A stretch of 64,000 bases of DNA from Larkinella humicola (GCF_008727875.1 NZ_VTWS01000001.1:806001-870000), one strand, 5' to 3'. Shown: positions 27,341 through 35,896, counted from the stretch's first letter. Notes: generated by a model from the sequence alone, not told the origin. Numbers and translations: made by a program.

Positions 27341-28363
27341 ATGATAATACAACGCATAACCGATACCGGATCAGCGTCGATCCCCGGAGGTGTCACCGAC
27401 CAGGATGCTCCGCTGCTCGATGCCTACTCCAACACGGTAGTAAATGTAGCAAAAAAAGTCAGTCAGTCGGTGGTTCAAATCAAAGTAAGCGGCCGCACCA
27501 AGGAAGGGCCACCACCCGCCCGGGGGCGCAGTCAACCGGATGGGGGGACGGGGTCGGGATTCATCATCTCATCAGATGGCTACGTCATCACCAACAACCA
27601 TGTGGTGGCCGGGGCGTCCAAAATTGAGGTGGCCCTGCCCGACGGCCGGGATTTTGAAGCCACCCTGATCGGCCGCGATCCGGCCACCGACATTGCAGTC
27701 ATCAAAATTTACGGCGAGGGACTCAAAGCCATTCGCTTTGCCGATTCCAACCTGGTACAGGTGGGGCAAATTGCTATTGCGGTCGGTAATCCGTACGGTT
27801 TTCAGTATTCGGTTACGGCCGGGGTTGTGAGCGCGCTGGGCCGAACGCTCCGCTCGGAATCCGGTCGGCTAATCGATGATGTGATTCAGACCGACGCGGC
27901 CCTGAATCCGGGCAATTCGGGCGGTCCGCTGGTCAATTCGCAGGGCGATGTCATCGGCGTCAATACCGCCGTAATTCTGCCCGCGCAGGGAATCTGTTTT
28001 GCGGTTTCGTCCAATCTGGCTGCCCTGGTAGCCGGGAAACTGATCATGCACGGGCGGGTGCGTCGCGGGTACCTCGGCATTTCCGGTCAGCTCATCAACC
28101 TAACCGAACGCATTAAACAATACAACCATCTGAATGCCAAAACCGGGGTGATTGTAGTGAGCACCGAAGCGGACGGCGTTTCGTACAACAGCGAATTGCA
28201 GCAGGGCGATATCATTGTCGAATTCAACCGGCAGGCCGTTGCCTCCGTCGATGATCTGCACAAATTACTGACCGAAGAAACGATTGGACAGCGCATTTCG
28301 ATGGCGGTTTTGCGGGAAAATTTTCGTCAGAGCATTGTGGTAATTCCGGGCGAAATCAAGTAA
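27341..28363 (+). CDS. HtrA/DegP-like serine protease (S1C) without signal peptide
   Basis: 340 residues from ATG 27341; an earlier in-frame start at 27266 would add 25 residues without making a signal peptide. The trypsin-like domain has His in ITNNHVVAG (about 86), Asp in DPATDIAVIKI (about 118) and Ser in NPGNSGGPL (about 195), so the triad is complete. A PDZ domain follows (about 250-335: GVIVVSTEADGVSYNSELQQ and GDIIVEF). HtrA proteins normally work in the periplasm; absence of a signal or membrane anchor suggests a cytoplasmic protease, which is unusual. Convergent with an FG-GAP gene, sharing a strong terminator. Confidence 0.88.
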   Translation: MIIQRITDTGSASIPGGVTDQDAPLLDAYSNTVVNVAKKVSQSVVQIKVSGRTKEGPPPARGRSQPDGGTGSGFIISSDGYVITNNHVVAGASKIEVALPDGRDFEATLIGRDPATDIAVIKIYGEGLKAIRFADSNLVQVGQIAIAVGNPYGFQYSVTAGVVSALGRTLRSESGRLIDDVIQTDAALNPGNSGGPLVNSQGDVIGVNTAVILPAQGICFAVSSNLAALVAGKLIMHGRVRRGYLGISGQLINLTERIKQYNHLNAKTGVIVVSTEADGVSYNSELQQGDIIVEFNRQAVASVDDLHKLLTEETIGQRISMAVLRENFRQSIVVIPGEIK

Positions 28364-28373
28364 TGTTTTCATC

Positions 28374-28434
28374 AAAAAACCGGTCCGGAATCCTGACCAG
28401 CGACAAAGCTCAACAGGATTCCGGACCGGTTTTT
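28374..28434. terminator. Bidirectional terminator between the protease and FG-GAP genes
   Basis: Arms 28374-28395 and 28414-28434 are complementary over 21 bp (core CCGGTCCGGAATCCTG), flanked by A run on the left and T run on the right, so it can stop both convergent transcripts. Confidence 0.88.
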
Positions 28435-28443
28435 GACGATGGG

Positions 28444-29652
28444 CTATTTCTTTTTAAGTTGCTCGAAAACGTGAACGCCTTTTTTATTACCCACGGCGAT
28501 GTCCGGCAATCGGTCACCGTTCATATCTTCCACGACAACGTGTAGACCTGCGCCGGAATTGTTGTCAATCTCGTGTGGAATCCAGGAGGGGTTTTTACCG
28601 GGTTTGAACTCAAACCAGTACAAAACCGCCGGTTCTTCCCGGCCCGGATCATTGTCCGTTTTATTGTGGGCATAATACCGTTTCCCAGTTACCAGATCGG
28701 GCTTTTTGTCACCATTCATATCGACCAGCGCCAGGTTGTGCGTCTGGGAAATCGTCTTATGAATCTCATGCGTCGTCCAGGTGGGATTTCCTTCTCCATC
28801 TTTCCCCTGTTCGTGCCACCAGATGCCGTATTTATGAGCCGATGAACTGATGACATCGTTCAAACCATCGCCGTTCACGTCCGTGATGTACATCTGGGCG
28901 CACTCTTCTCCCAGTTTGGCGGGATGGAACGTCCAGTTGGAGCGTTTCGGATCGGTCTGTCCTTCCCACCAGCCCGTATGGATCACAACATCCATCTTTT
29001 TATCGCCATTGACATCGCCAAAACCCAGCCCGTGGGTGTACATGTGCGTACCGGGCGTGTTTTCACCCTTACTGATGACAAACCGTTCCCATTCATCCGA
29101 GAAATTATTGTCGGGTGAGCGCAGCCAGATGATTTCCTTGGCCGTTGGGTCGTTGCAAATGATGTCGGCCCGGCCATTGCCATCGACATCCACAAACAGG
29201 GGCGATTCGTTGCCCACCGAGGAGTGGATGGGATGAACCTTCCAGAAACCGGGCTGGTTTTTCGGATTTTCGTGCCAAACTGCCGATTTACCGGGAAAAT
29301 CGATCCGAATCATGTCCACCCAGCCGTCTTTATTGACATCCAGTGCGAAGTTTAGAAAAGAGTTGCTATAACCTGTGCTGTACGAGAATTTTTCCGGCTT
29401 GGCTAGTTCGTGGGGTGTCCAGTTGGGGGCTTCAAACCAGTACGCACCGGCCATGACATCCTTTTTTCCATCTTTGTTGACATCTCCGATGGTGGCGCCC
29501 TCGGCAATGAAATCGCTGGTCAGCACACTTTTTTTGAACTGAAGCTCGGTTCCTTTCTGGGCATGGCCGGTTAGAATGCCCAGCGCCAGACAACTGGTCA
29601 GAAGCCAGCTATTCCGGGTAAACGACGCCGTGGTAATCGCTATACTCATCAT
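28444..29652 (-). CDS. FG-GAP/VCBS-repeat secreted protein, paralogue 1
   Basis: 402 residues with a signal peptide of about 31 residues ending near LTGHAQ. Seven calcium-loop-like repeats of the form D-x-N-x-D-G-x-x-D are seen: DVNKDGKKDVMAG, DVNKDGWVDMIRI, DVDGNGRADIIC, DVNGDKKMDVVIH, DVNGDGLNDVISS, DMNGDKKPDLVTG and DMNGDRLPDIAVG, each one blade of an integrin-like beta-propeller. Probably binds Ca2+; ligand unknown. The neighbouring gene at 29795 has the same architecture with seven repeats, so the pair arose by duplication. The spacer between them (142 bp) shows nothing specific. Confidence 0.88.
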   Translation of the reverse strand: MMSIAITTASFTRNSWLLTSCLALGILTGHAQKGTELQFKKSVLTSDFIAEGATIGDVNKDGKKDVMAGAYWFEAPNWTPHELAKPEKFSYSTGYSNSFLNFALDVNKDGWVDMIRIDFPGKSAVWHENPKNQPGFWKVHPIHSSVGNESPLFVDVDGNGRADIICNDPTAKEIIWLRSPDNNFSDEWERFVISKGENTPGTHMYTHGLGFGDVNGDKKMDVVIHTGWWEGQTDPKRSNWTFHPAKLGEECAQMYITDVNGDGLNDVISSSAHKYGIWWHEQGKDGEGNPTWTTHEIHKTISQTHNLALVDMNGDKKPDLVTGKRYYAHNKTDNDPGREEPAVLYWFEFKPGKNPSWIPHEIDNNSGAGLHVVVEDMNGDRLPDIAVGNKKGVHVFEQLKKK

Positions 29653-29794
29653 TTTATATCGCGGTTGAAATACGATGCTCTACTACCGTAGTAAACAAAC
29701 AAGCGGTTTTTTGTTCAATTCTACTCAGTTTCTTCGCCGGGCCAGCAACTCCTTCCTCTGTGGCATTCAGTCCAAACCTGTTGAAAGGTGCCTC

Positions 29795-30931
29795 CTACTT
29801 TTCATTGAAAAAAATCTCCAAACCGTCTTTGCCGGCAACGACAATGTCTAAACGGCCGGTGCCGCGCAGGTCGGCGAGAGCGAAGTAAATACCGGTTCCT
29901 TTGCCTTTGCCCGGCTGACCGTAGGCAATGGTATGCTTTATAAATTCCTTGCCGTTCCAGGTGAAGTAGTAAAGTCCTACGTCATCGTAAGCACCGGCAT
30001 CCCCGTCGTTATGAGCGCGGTAGCGTTTGCCGGTAATGAGTTCCGGTTTTTTATCACCGTCGAGATCAGCCCACTCCAGAACGTGGTATTGCGATGCTTT
30101 TTCGTCGATGCTGTGCTTTTTCCAACCGCGTTTGCCACCTTCCAGCGTTTGTTCGTACCAGTGCAAGCCGTAGCCATGCGCCTGTCCCACAATCAGATCG
30201 TTGCGTTTATCGCCGTTGACATCGACCACAAGAATCGGAACGGAGGCCTGTTTGCCCAGATCAAATTCAGGATGGAGCGTCCAGGGGCCTTTTTCTCGGT
30301 CGGCGGGGGCTTCGAGCCAGCCTTTACTCACGATAAAATCGCTGCGACCATCGCCGTTTACATCACCCAGACCCAGGCCATGATCCTGCGTCGGGGCCAC
30401 GTCGACCTGCTTAAACGTGCCTCCTTTTTCCAGTTTGAAATATTTCAGTGGATGCTTCGGATTGTTGGGAACGATTTCGATGACACCATCGCCGTCGACA
30501 TCCCAGGCGCGGGTGGTTTCCACATTGCCGACTTTGCCGATGTCGTGAACCGCCCATAAATCCTTTTTACCAATACCGGGGTTTTCGAGCCATTTCAGAT
30601 TCTCACCAAACCAGCCGCCGGTTACAATGTCGGCATTGCCGTCGCCATTGACATCCAGCGGAATGGTCGAAAAGTCATCATAATATTGGTCGAACCGTTT
30701 CTGGTTACCAATCAAATACCGTTTGCGAAAAAGTGCCTTCGGATCAGCGGAGTTCTCATACCAGAAATCCCCCGAAACCAAATCCGGTCGACCATCCTTA
30801 TTGATATCGACGACACCAACGGTTTCGTAGCTTTCGGCCGCCACAAAATAGCGGCTAAACTGAATCTCTTTGGGATCGGTTGCCAGTGAAACCCAACCTG
30901 CCAGGGCAATGGAAACAACACTTATCTTCAT
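29795..30931 (-). CDS. FG-GAP/VCBS-repeat secreted protein, paralogue 2
   Basis: 378 residues with a short signal peptide (MKISVVSIALAGWVSLA). Repeats such as DINKDGRPDLVSG, DVNGDGNADIVTG, DVDGDGVIEIVPN, DVNGDGRSDFIVS, DVNGDKRNDLIVG and DLDGDKKPELITG mark a seven-blade integrin-like propeller with Ca2+ loops. Shared segments with paralogue 1 include the GKRYRAHN/GKRYYAHN stretch and the final blade. It lies 30 bp downstream of the RlmI-like gene and may be cotranscribed with it. Function unknown. Confidence 0.87.
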   Translation of the reverse strand: MKISVVSIALAGWVSLATDPKEIQFSRYFVAAESYETVGVVDINKDGRPDLVSGDFWYENSADPKALFRKRYLIGNQKRFDQYYDDFSTIPLDVNGDGNADIVTGGWFGENLKWLENPGIGKKDLWAVHDIGKVGNVETTRAWDVDGDGVIEIVPNNPKHPLKYFKLEKGGTFKQVDVAPTQDHGLGLGDVNGDGRSDFIVSKGWLEAPADREKGPWTLHPEFDLGKQASVPILVVDVNGDKRNDLIVGQAHGYGLHWYEQTLEGGKRGWKKHSIDEKASQYHVLEWADLDGDKKPELITGKRYRAHNDGDAGAYDDVGLYYFTWNGKEFIKHTIAYGQPGKGKGTGIYFALADLRGTGRLDIVVAGKDGLEIFFNEK

Positions 30932-30961
30932 GCCTGCAAGTTTATAAATAATCTTGGTTTG

Positions 30962-32149
30962 TTACTCAACCCATAAAACCAATCCTTTCAAATAACCGCC
31001 TTCCGGGTGAAATAAATTGACCGGATGGTCGGCGGGTTGGCTCAAATGGTGCAAAACCCGCACCTGCCGCCCGGCCTCGATGGCAGCCGCCACCACGGTA
31101 TTGTAGAACAGTTCCCGGTCAATGACCTGCGAACACGAAAATGTGAAAAGAATCCCACCCTTTGCCACCCGGCGCAACCCCTCGGCATTCAGCCGCTTGT
31201 AGCCCTGGACGGCCCGATGCCGCGCCGACAAACTCTTGGCGTAGGCAGGCGGGTCCAACACGACCACATCGTACTGATCGTCGTGGGCGTGGAGGTATTT
31301 CATTACGTCATCCGCATACGCTTCGTGCCGGTTTGCTACATCGGTTTCGCCAAAATTCAGGCTTACGTTGCGGTTGGTCAGGTCAATGGCTTTCTGGGAA
31401 GCATCGACGGAATGCACCAGCGTTGCCCCGGCCTTCAGCGCATACACGGAAAAACCGCCCGAATAACAGAAGGCGTTCAACACCTTTTTTCCGGCGGAAT
31501 AATGCGCCAGCAATTTCCGGTTGTCGCGCTGATCGAGGAAAAAACCGGTTTTTTGACCGGTGATCCAATCAACCAGAAACCGATGGCCGTTTTCCATCAC
31601 CTCATGCGGCACGTCCGCCCGGCCAAACCGGTAGGCATTCTGAATGGTGGCCGCATAGTCGTCGGGCAACGTTTCGGCACTTTTGTCATATACGGCCAGG
31701 AGTTGCTCTCCAAACACATTTTTCAGTGCTTCCGTAATCAGGTTTCGCTCGCGGTGCATCCCGATGGAGTGGGCCTGCAAAACCGCTACTCCGTTGTAGA
31801 TGTCAATGATCAGACCCGTACAACCGTCCCCCTCGCCATGAACCAGCCGGTAACAATTGGTATCCGGCGGCAAAATGGCCGTTCGGATGCTTCGAATGGC
31901 GGCCAATTTGGCTGTCCAATACGCGACATCGGGAATAACGGGCTGAAAAGAGAAAATTCGGACCAGAATGCTTCCATTGTGAAAATGGCCGGTCGCCAGG
32001 TAAGTCCCTTTTTTATCCAGCACTTCCACCACATCGCCGTCCTGGGGTTCGCCTTCGGTCCGGACCACGGCTCCGGAAAACACCCAGGGATGAAACCGCC
32101 GGATGGCTTCCTCACGCCCGGGACGCAGGTATATTTTGGGTAAATTCAT
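30962..32149 (-). CDS. RlmI-like class I SAM-dependent rRNA methyltransferase
   Basis: 395 residues. An N-terminal PUA RNA-binding domain (about 1-80: RPGREEAIRRFHPWVFSGAV) precedes a Rossmann methyltransferase domain with VLNAFCYSGGFSVYALKAGA (about 225-245, SAM loop), the acidic residue in VHSVDASQKAI, and the catalytic VVLDPPAYAKS (about 300-310). The Cys in TFSCSQVID is the position of the nucleophile in RlmI, which methylates C1962 of 23S rRNA. The exact target here is inferred from the family. Confidence 0.9.
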   Translation of the reverse strand: MNLPKIYLRPGREEAIRRFHPWVFSGAVVRTEGEPQDGDVVEVLDKKGTYLATGHFHNGSILVRIFSFQPVIPDVAYWTAKLAAIRSIRTAILPPDTNCYRLVHGEGDGCTGLIIDIYNGVAVLQAHSIGMHRERNLITEALKNVFGEQLLAVYDKSAETLPDDYAATIQNAYRFGRADVPHEVMENGHRFLVDWITGQKTGFFLDQRDNRKLLAHYSAGKKVLNAFCYSGGFSVYALKAGATLVHSVDASQKAIDLTNRNVSLNFGETDVANRHEAYADDVMKYLHAHDDQYDVVVLDPPAYAKSLSARHRAVQGYKRLNAEGLRRVAKGGILFTFSCSQVIDRELFYNTVVAAAIEAGRQVRVLHHLSQPADHPVNLFHPEGGYLKGLVLWVE

Positions 32150-32247
32150 TTTTGTTGACTCGTTGAACGGGCGAAACTACAAAATTCACGGCCCATTGGC
32201 ATTACGTCCCGGCGCACTTTCATCTGTACCGGCCCAGAGAATCAGAC

Positions 32248-33252
32248 TTACTCTTCCGGACGAACGGTAAACAGGCGTTTCCACCAGCTCTGTTTTTCTG
32301 CGACTTCTTCTTTCCCGTCGACCACCGCTGCGGCATCCCTTGCCAGAGTGTCCAGATCGGGCTGTCCGGCATCCACCCAGCAGGTATACCAGAAATCACC
32401 GACCATTTTAACCGACGCCCGCATCTGCCGCTCCACCTGTCCGCGCAGTCGTTCGTGGTATTTTTGGGAAAAATCGTCAGCGTATACCTTCACGGTTTGG
32501 CCGTTGCGCTCCTCAAAACCGTATTTCCGGGTTTCGCCTACCTGGTCGGTGAGTTCTTTTTCAAACCGCAAGACCGAGTCCAGCGCGGCATGGGCGTCGA
32601 AAACCGCCCGCCAGGCCGCTTTCTGGGGTGAGGTCACATAGGTGGCCGAACCGGTAAAAAAGTCATATTCCGTGCTGAACAATTCCGGCAGTCTCGATTC
32701 CCAGAAACCGTGAATACCCTGCTGCCCTGACAGTTGGCCGTTGTAGTTGCGGGTGGTATGCAGCGGCACATTCGCATCGGCAATGTAATGGCCCAGGTCG
32801 GCCGAAATTTTCAGGATGCGTTTCGCATCCTGGGACTTAAAAGCTTCGGTCAGTTGAAATTTGGCCAGTTGAATATGCCACGGCACAATTCCGTGCAGGG
32901 CCAGGGTATCTTCTCCATAGCGTTCGGCTGCCTGCTTCCACGAACGCGGCAAAGTCGCCTTCGTGGTGTCCAGATACGCATCCAGGTCAATGAAATGCCG
33001 GGGCGCTTCCCCTGCGACGGCATACCGCCTTTTGTCGGGATTGACGGCATTCTCGGTCAGGTAGTCGATGTGCTTTTTATAAAAGCCCAGCATCTCCGGC
33101 GGTAAGGTGAACACCGCCAGCCGGTTAATGCGTTTGTGGGCGTAAAACCCCCACTGCGGTTTTCCAGCCGGCCGTGAATAGGCGACCGTTGCGAAAAAAA
33201 ACAACAGAAATACTTGATTCGAAATATTTATACGATACCTTTGTTCAAACAT
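32248..33252 (-). CDS. Zinc-dependent phospholipase C-like secreted protein
   Basis: 334 residues with a hydrophobic N-terminal segment (VFLLFFFATVAYS, about residues 14-26) that acts as a signal peptide. Metal-ligand-like motifs in order: WGFYAHKRINRLAVF, HFIDLDAYLD, LHGIVPWHIQLAK, DLGHYIADANVPLHT and GIHGFWESRLPELF. This His/Asp set is that of the zinc-dependent phospholipase C / S1-P1 nuclease fold, with three Zn ions. The real substrate is uncertain. The promoter of the divergent Dabb gene lies inside the first codons, so the true start may be slightly further in. Confidence 0.82.
   Translation of the reverse strand: MFEQRYRINISNQVFLLFFFATVAYSRPAGKPQWGFYAHKRINRLAVFTLPPEMLGFYKKHIDYLTENAVNPDKRRYAVAGEAPRHFIDLDAYLDTTKATLPRSWKQAAERYGEDTLALHGIVPWHIQLAKFQLTEAFKSQDAKRILKISADLGHYIADANVPLHTTRNYNGQLSGQQGIHGFWESRLPELFSTEYDFFTGSATYVTSPQKAAWRAVFDAHAALDSVLRFEKELTDQVGETRKYGFEERNGQTVKVYADDFSQKYHERLRGQVERQMRASVKMVGDFWYTCWVDAGQPDLDTLARDAAAVVDGKEEVAEKQSWWKRLFTVRPEE
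33214..33243 (+). promoter_or_regulatory. Bacteroidota promoter TTG-N19-TACCTTTG
   Basis: TTG 33214-33216 and TACCTTTG 33236-33243 with 19 bp spacing. It would give a leader of about 93 nt for the Dabb gene at 33343 and overlaps the beginning of the divergent phospholipase gene. Confidence 0.65.
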
Positions 33253-33342
33253 AGCACTTTAACAAGAAAAGTTTCTACTTTATTTATAAAAGACTGTGTT
33301 GTTCAGAATAATATTTGGAATAACATCAATTTCACAATCATC

Positions 33343-33744
33343 ATGAAACGCAAATCCATTGGCTACAGCCTAATTCTTTTCTTCTTCGGAGTTTTTGGCC
33401 TTGTTATCTACGGTGCCTACTCACCTGCCAGAAAAGCCCAAAAACAGCAAATTGTCTGCTTTAAATTCAAAGAAGGCACTAAAAATGAAGCGATTGAGCA
33501 ACATATGCGTGAGTTTGCCGCTTTAAAGCATGAAATTCCTCAGATCATTTCTTACACCTCCGGGAAGACTTTAAATGGGGTTAGCGGCAGTTCTTCCGAG
33601 TATGATGTGATGCACTACCTCACTTTTCAGAGCGAAGCTGATATTGAGACGTTCAACAAGAGCCAAAAGCAACAGGAGTTCGTAAAAAATAATCGGGCCA
33701 GTTGGGACAAGGTATTCACCATCAACTCGGATATCCGCCAGTAA
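33343..33744 (+). CDS. Dabb (stress-responsive alpha/beta barrel) domain protein with membrane anchor
   Basis: 133 residues from ATG 33343. N-terminal hydrophobic helix MKRKSIGYSLILFFFGVFGL acts as a membrane anchor or signal. The rest is a Dabb ferredoxin-like domain: QIVCFKFKEGTKNEAIEQHM, then EIPQIISYTSGKTLN and YDVMHYLTFQSEADIETF. Such domains dimerise; some are enzymes of polyketide cyclisation, most are uncharacterised. Most relatives are cytoplasmic, so an extracytoplasmic version is a small oddity. It has a strong promoter and is followed by rpsT with its own promoter. Confidence 0.85.
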   Translation: MKRKSIGYSLILFFFGVFGLVIYGAYSPARKAQKQQIVCFKFKEGTKNEAIEQHMREFAALKHEIPQIISYTSGKTLNGVSGSSSEYDVMHYLTFQSEADIETFNKSQKQQEFVKNNRASWDKVFTINSDIRQ

Positions 33745-33779
33745 ACCCTCCTGAATTGCTCTGTTGAAGCAAGATTAAT

Positions 33780-33810
33780 TTGCATAGTTTCTCGTAAATC
33801 CCTACTTTTG
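33780..33810 (+). promoter_or_regulatory. Bacteroidota promoter TTG-N20-TACTTTTG for rpsT
   Basis: TTG 33780-33782 and TACTTTTG 33803-33810 with 20 bp spacing; predicted leader about 33 nt before ATG 33850. Confidence 0.7.
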
Positions 33811-33849
33811 CGGATATTTCTGAGAAACTGTATACTGTACTAATAAGCA

Positions 33850-34113
33850 ATGGCAAATCATAAGTCGGCATTGAAGCGGGTCCGGGCAAACGAAAAGAAA
33901 CGTTTGTTGAACCGTTTCCAACACAAAACGACCCGTTCAATGATCAAGCGTTTGCGGCTGACAACCGACAAGGTGGCTGCAACTGAATTGTATACAACGG
34001 TGTCATCGCTGCTGGACAAACTGGCAAAGCGGAATATTATTCACAAAAACAAAGCGTCTAACAACAAGTCGAAACTGGCGAAACTCGTCAACGGACTGGC
34101 TGTTGCTGCTTAA
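33850..34113 (+). CDS. rpsT: 30S ribosomal protein S20
   Basis: 87 residues, the standard size. Starts MANHKSALKRVRANEKKRLL and ends KLAKLVNGLAVAA, with the basic helical composition of S20, which binds 16S rRNA early in 30S assembly. It has its own promoter and is followed by a perfect palindrome and a terminator. Confidence 0.97.
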   Translation: MANHKSALKRVRANEKKRLLNRFQHKTTRSMIKRLRLTTDKVAATELYTTVSSLLDKLAKRNIIHKNKASNNKSKLAKLVNGLAVAA

Positions 34114-34120
34114 TTAATCC

Positions 34121-34154
34121 GTATCGCTAAACCGCCCGGGCGGTTTAGCGATAC
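34121..34154. terminator. Perfect 34-nt palindrome after rpsT
   Basis: GTATCGCTAAACCGCCC joined directly to its reverse complement, with no loop; the centre is CCCGGG. As RNA it would form a strong GC stem; as DNA it could bind a dimeric protein. No T run follows, so a Rho-independent role alone is not certain. A conventional terminator lies 16 bp further on. Confidence 0.7.
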
Positions 34155-34169
34155 GCTCAAAAACGTTAG

Positions 34170-34205
34170 AAAAACCTTATCTGATTTTATTCAGGTGAGG
34201 TTTTT
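34170..34205 (+). terminator. Rho-independent terminator after rpsT
   Basis: AAAAACCTTATCTGA (34170-34184) pairs with TCAGGTGAGGTTTTT (34191-34205) including two G-U pairs, followed by a run of T to 34209. Confidence 0.82.
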
Positions 34206-34229
34206 TTTTGCCCATCCACACCCCCCACC

Positions 34230-34925
34230 ATGACCTACGAAAGCTCCCGCAAAATACTGAGCTGGGCGGAAGAAGACCGCCCCCGCGAAAAACTGATGCT
34301 CAAAGGCCGGGCCGCGCTCTCCGACGCCGAACTCATCGCCATCCTCATCGGTTCCGGTACCCGCGACTTGTCCGCCGTCGATGTAGCGAAGGTAATTCTG
34401 CAAAGTGTGGGCCATAATCTCAACGATCTGGCCCGGCTGAGTGTCAAAGACTTGTCGAAGTTCAAAGGCATTGGCGAAGCCAAAGCCATCAGTATTGTTG
34501 CCGCACTCGAACTGGGCCGACGGCGGAAGGAACAGGACCGTCCGCTTCGGTTGCGCATCACTAGTTCCCGGGATGCCTATGAAGAGATAAAACCGCATCT
34601 GCTGGACAAGCAACACGAAGAGTTCTGGATTCTATTGCTGAATCGCGCCAATGAAGTGATCCGGCCGGTACAGATCAGCTCCGGCGGGGTTTCCGGCACG
34701 GTGGCTGACCCAAAGCTAATTTTCAAGCACGCACTCGAGCAACTGGCCAGCGCCCTGATTCTGGTTCACAATCACCCCTCCGGCAATTTGGCAGCCTCTC
34801 AGGCGGATCGGGATCTAACCAAAAAACTGAAAGAAGCCGGGCGATTACTCGACATTCCCATTCTCGATCATCTGATTTTTACGGATCAATCGTATCTGAG
34901 CTTTGCAGACCAGGGAATTTTATAA
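34230..34925 (+). CDS. radC: RadC / JAB-domain DNA repair protein
   Basis: 231 residues. A helix-hairpin-helix region (about 60-85, LSKFKGIGEAKAISIVAALE) precedes the JAB metalloprotease-like domain with the zinc motif LVHNHPSGNLAASQAD (about 178-193). Despite the name, RadC function in repair is disputed; the JAB domain suggests a metal-dependent isopeptidase-like activity. Start ATG 34230 follows directly after the rpsT terminator. It is monocistronic, ending at a hairpin shared with the convergent lipoprotein gene. Confidence 0.93.
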   Translation: MTYESSRKILSWAEEDRPREKLMLKGRAALSDAELIAILIGSGTRDLSAVDVAKVILQSVGHNLNDLARLSVKDLSKFKGIGEAKAISIVAALELGRRRKEQDRPLRLRITSSRDAYEEIKPHLLDKQHEEFWILLLNRANEVIRPVQISSGGVSGTVADPKLIFKHALEQLASALILVHNHPSGNLAASQADRDLTKKLKEAGRLLDIPILDHLIFTDQSYLSFADQGIL

Positions 34926-34955
34926 GGCCGCAATGGTAAAAGATAGCCAAAAAAA

Positions 34956-34986
34956 GACCGGTACGATTCATGAAATCATACCGGTC
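34956..34986. terminator. Hairpin between radC and the convergent lipoprotein gene
   Basis: GACCGGTACGATT and ATCATACCGGTC form a stem with an A run on the left (34950-34955). Acts at the end of both convergent genes. Confidence 0.7.
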
Positions 34987-35013
34987 ACCGTCTAACTACT
35001 CGATCCTATCAGG

Positions 35014-35454
35014 TTATTTTTTCAGATTTACCGTAATCACGGCCTCTGTGGGGGTGCCGTCCGGTTTGGTTCCCGGAAAAGGCTGAACGTCCGACAACGT
35101 CACTTCATAGCTTTCGGCCCCCAACTGAACCGTCATCACATCGCGGTTTTTCAATTGGGTACCGCACTGCCCGATGCACATTTCGCCGGTTTGTGACTGC
35201 GTTTCGTTTTTCAGCGTAAACTTCACCTGCGCGTTCCCGAACCATACGCAATTGGCATTATATGGGCAACGGCTGTCGGAAATGCTGTCGACATTCAGGG
35301 TAACATCCTGTTTTACCCGGGCCAACTGGTTCACTTTCACCGTTACCGCCTGAGCGTCTTCGGTAGGCGTTGGAGCTACTTTATTCTCTTTCTCGCAACC
35401 GACTGCCAGCAAACCGACCAGCAGGAATCCATACAAACTTTTAAATGGTGTCAT
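35014..35454 (-). CDS. Hypothetical lipoprotein, 146 residues
   Basis: Lipoprotein signal with lipobox VGLLAVGC (Cys about 20). The mature domain is all beta in appearance, with four cysteines in SDSRCPYNANCVWFGNAQV and GEMCIGQCGTQL that probably form two disulphides. The CPxxxxCVWxG motif recurs in small Bacteroidota lipoproteins of unknown function. Monocistronic, convergent with radC. Confidence 0.8.
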   Translation of the reverse strand: MTPFKSLYGFLLVGLLAVGCEKENKVAPTPTEDAQAVTVKVNQLARVKQDVTLNVDSISDSRCPYNANCVWFGNAQVKFTLKNETQSQTGEMCIGQCGTQLKNRDVMTVQLGAESYEVTLSDVQPFPGTKPDGTPTEAVITVNLKK

Positions 35455-35583
35455 TTGTTGTTATCGTTTGTCTGAATGACCCCATTCCAGAAACGACAGT
35501 TGGAACCGTTTTTATTTTTTTACGTCTTTTTTTACCTACGCCAATTTTTGGAAAAACCGTGAATCCGTCGTTGTGGCCAATAA

Positions 35584-35609
35584 AAAAAGGGCCTACACAG
35601 GCCCTTTTT
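35584..35609 (-). terminator. Terminator for the small membrane ORF
   Basis: AAAAAGGGCCT-ACAC-AGGCCCTTTTT, perfect 11-bp stem with a 4-nt loop, 78 bp downstream of the stop of the 32-residue ORF. Its presence in an otherwise empty spacer supports a transcript there. Confidence 0.8.
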
Positions 35610-35686
35610 AACAATGAAATATGAAGGATGCTGCCAGCCGGTCCCGAGACGGGTCGAGCCTGCAACAAACGGTTGCGAACTGAATC

Positions 35687-35785
35687 TTAGTACTTCCGTT
35701 CTTTGTTTTCCAGCCAGCGACCCGCAATGAATGCCGCAGTTAATAAAACAATATAAAAAACGATGGTTACGATAGTCATGAACAT
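35687..35785 (-). CDS. Small single-span membrane protein, 32 residues
   Basis: ATG 35785 opens a 32-codon frame, MFMTIVTIVFYIVLLTAAFI then AGRWLENKERKY, a single hydrophobic helix with a positively charged C-terminal tail. An internal ATG at 35779 is an alternative. A consensus -7 element lies 28 nt upstream and a perfect terminator downstream, so it has the layout of a real monocistronic gene. No match to a known small protein is claimed. Function unknown; small membrane proteins often regulate larger membrane partners. Confidence 0.5.
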   Translation of the reverse strand: MFMTIVTIVFYIVLLTAAFIAGRWLENKERKY

Positions 35786-35813
35786 AGTAGTACCGGTTTA
35801 TGAATTGTTGACG

Positions 35814-35821
35814 CAAAAATA
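35814..35821 (-). promoter_or_regulatory. Bacteroidota -7 element for the small membrane ORF
   Basis: Minus strand TATTTTTG matches TAnnTTTG, 28 nt before ATG 35785. No TTG at 19-20 bp. Confidence 0.45.
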
Positions 35822-35896
35822 ATAAAAACTGAACGGGAAGCGCACAGGCAAAGCGATTAATCCATCACTTTATTACAAATAATCGTTCCTGCCCGG

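Noticed and set aside
31025-32143. 372-codon frame opposite the RlmI-like gene
   Set aside because: Antisense shadow; the methyltransferase has all family motifs.
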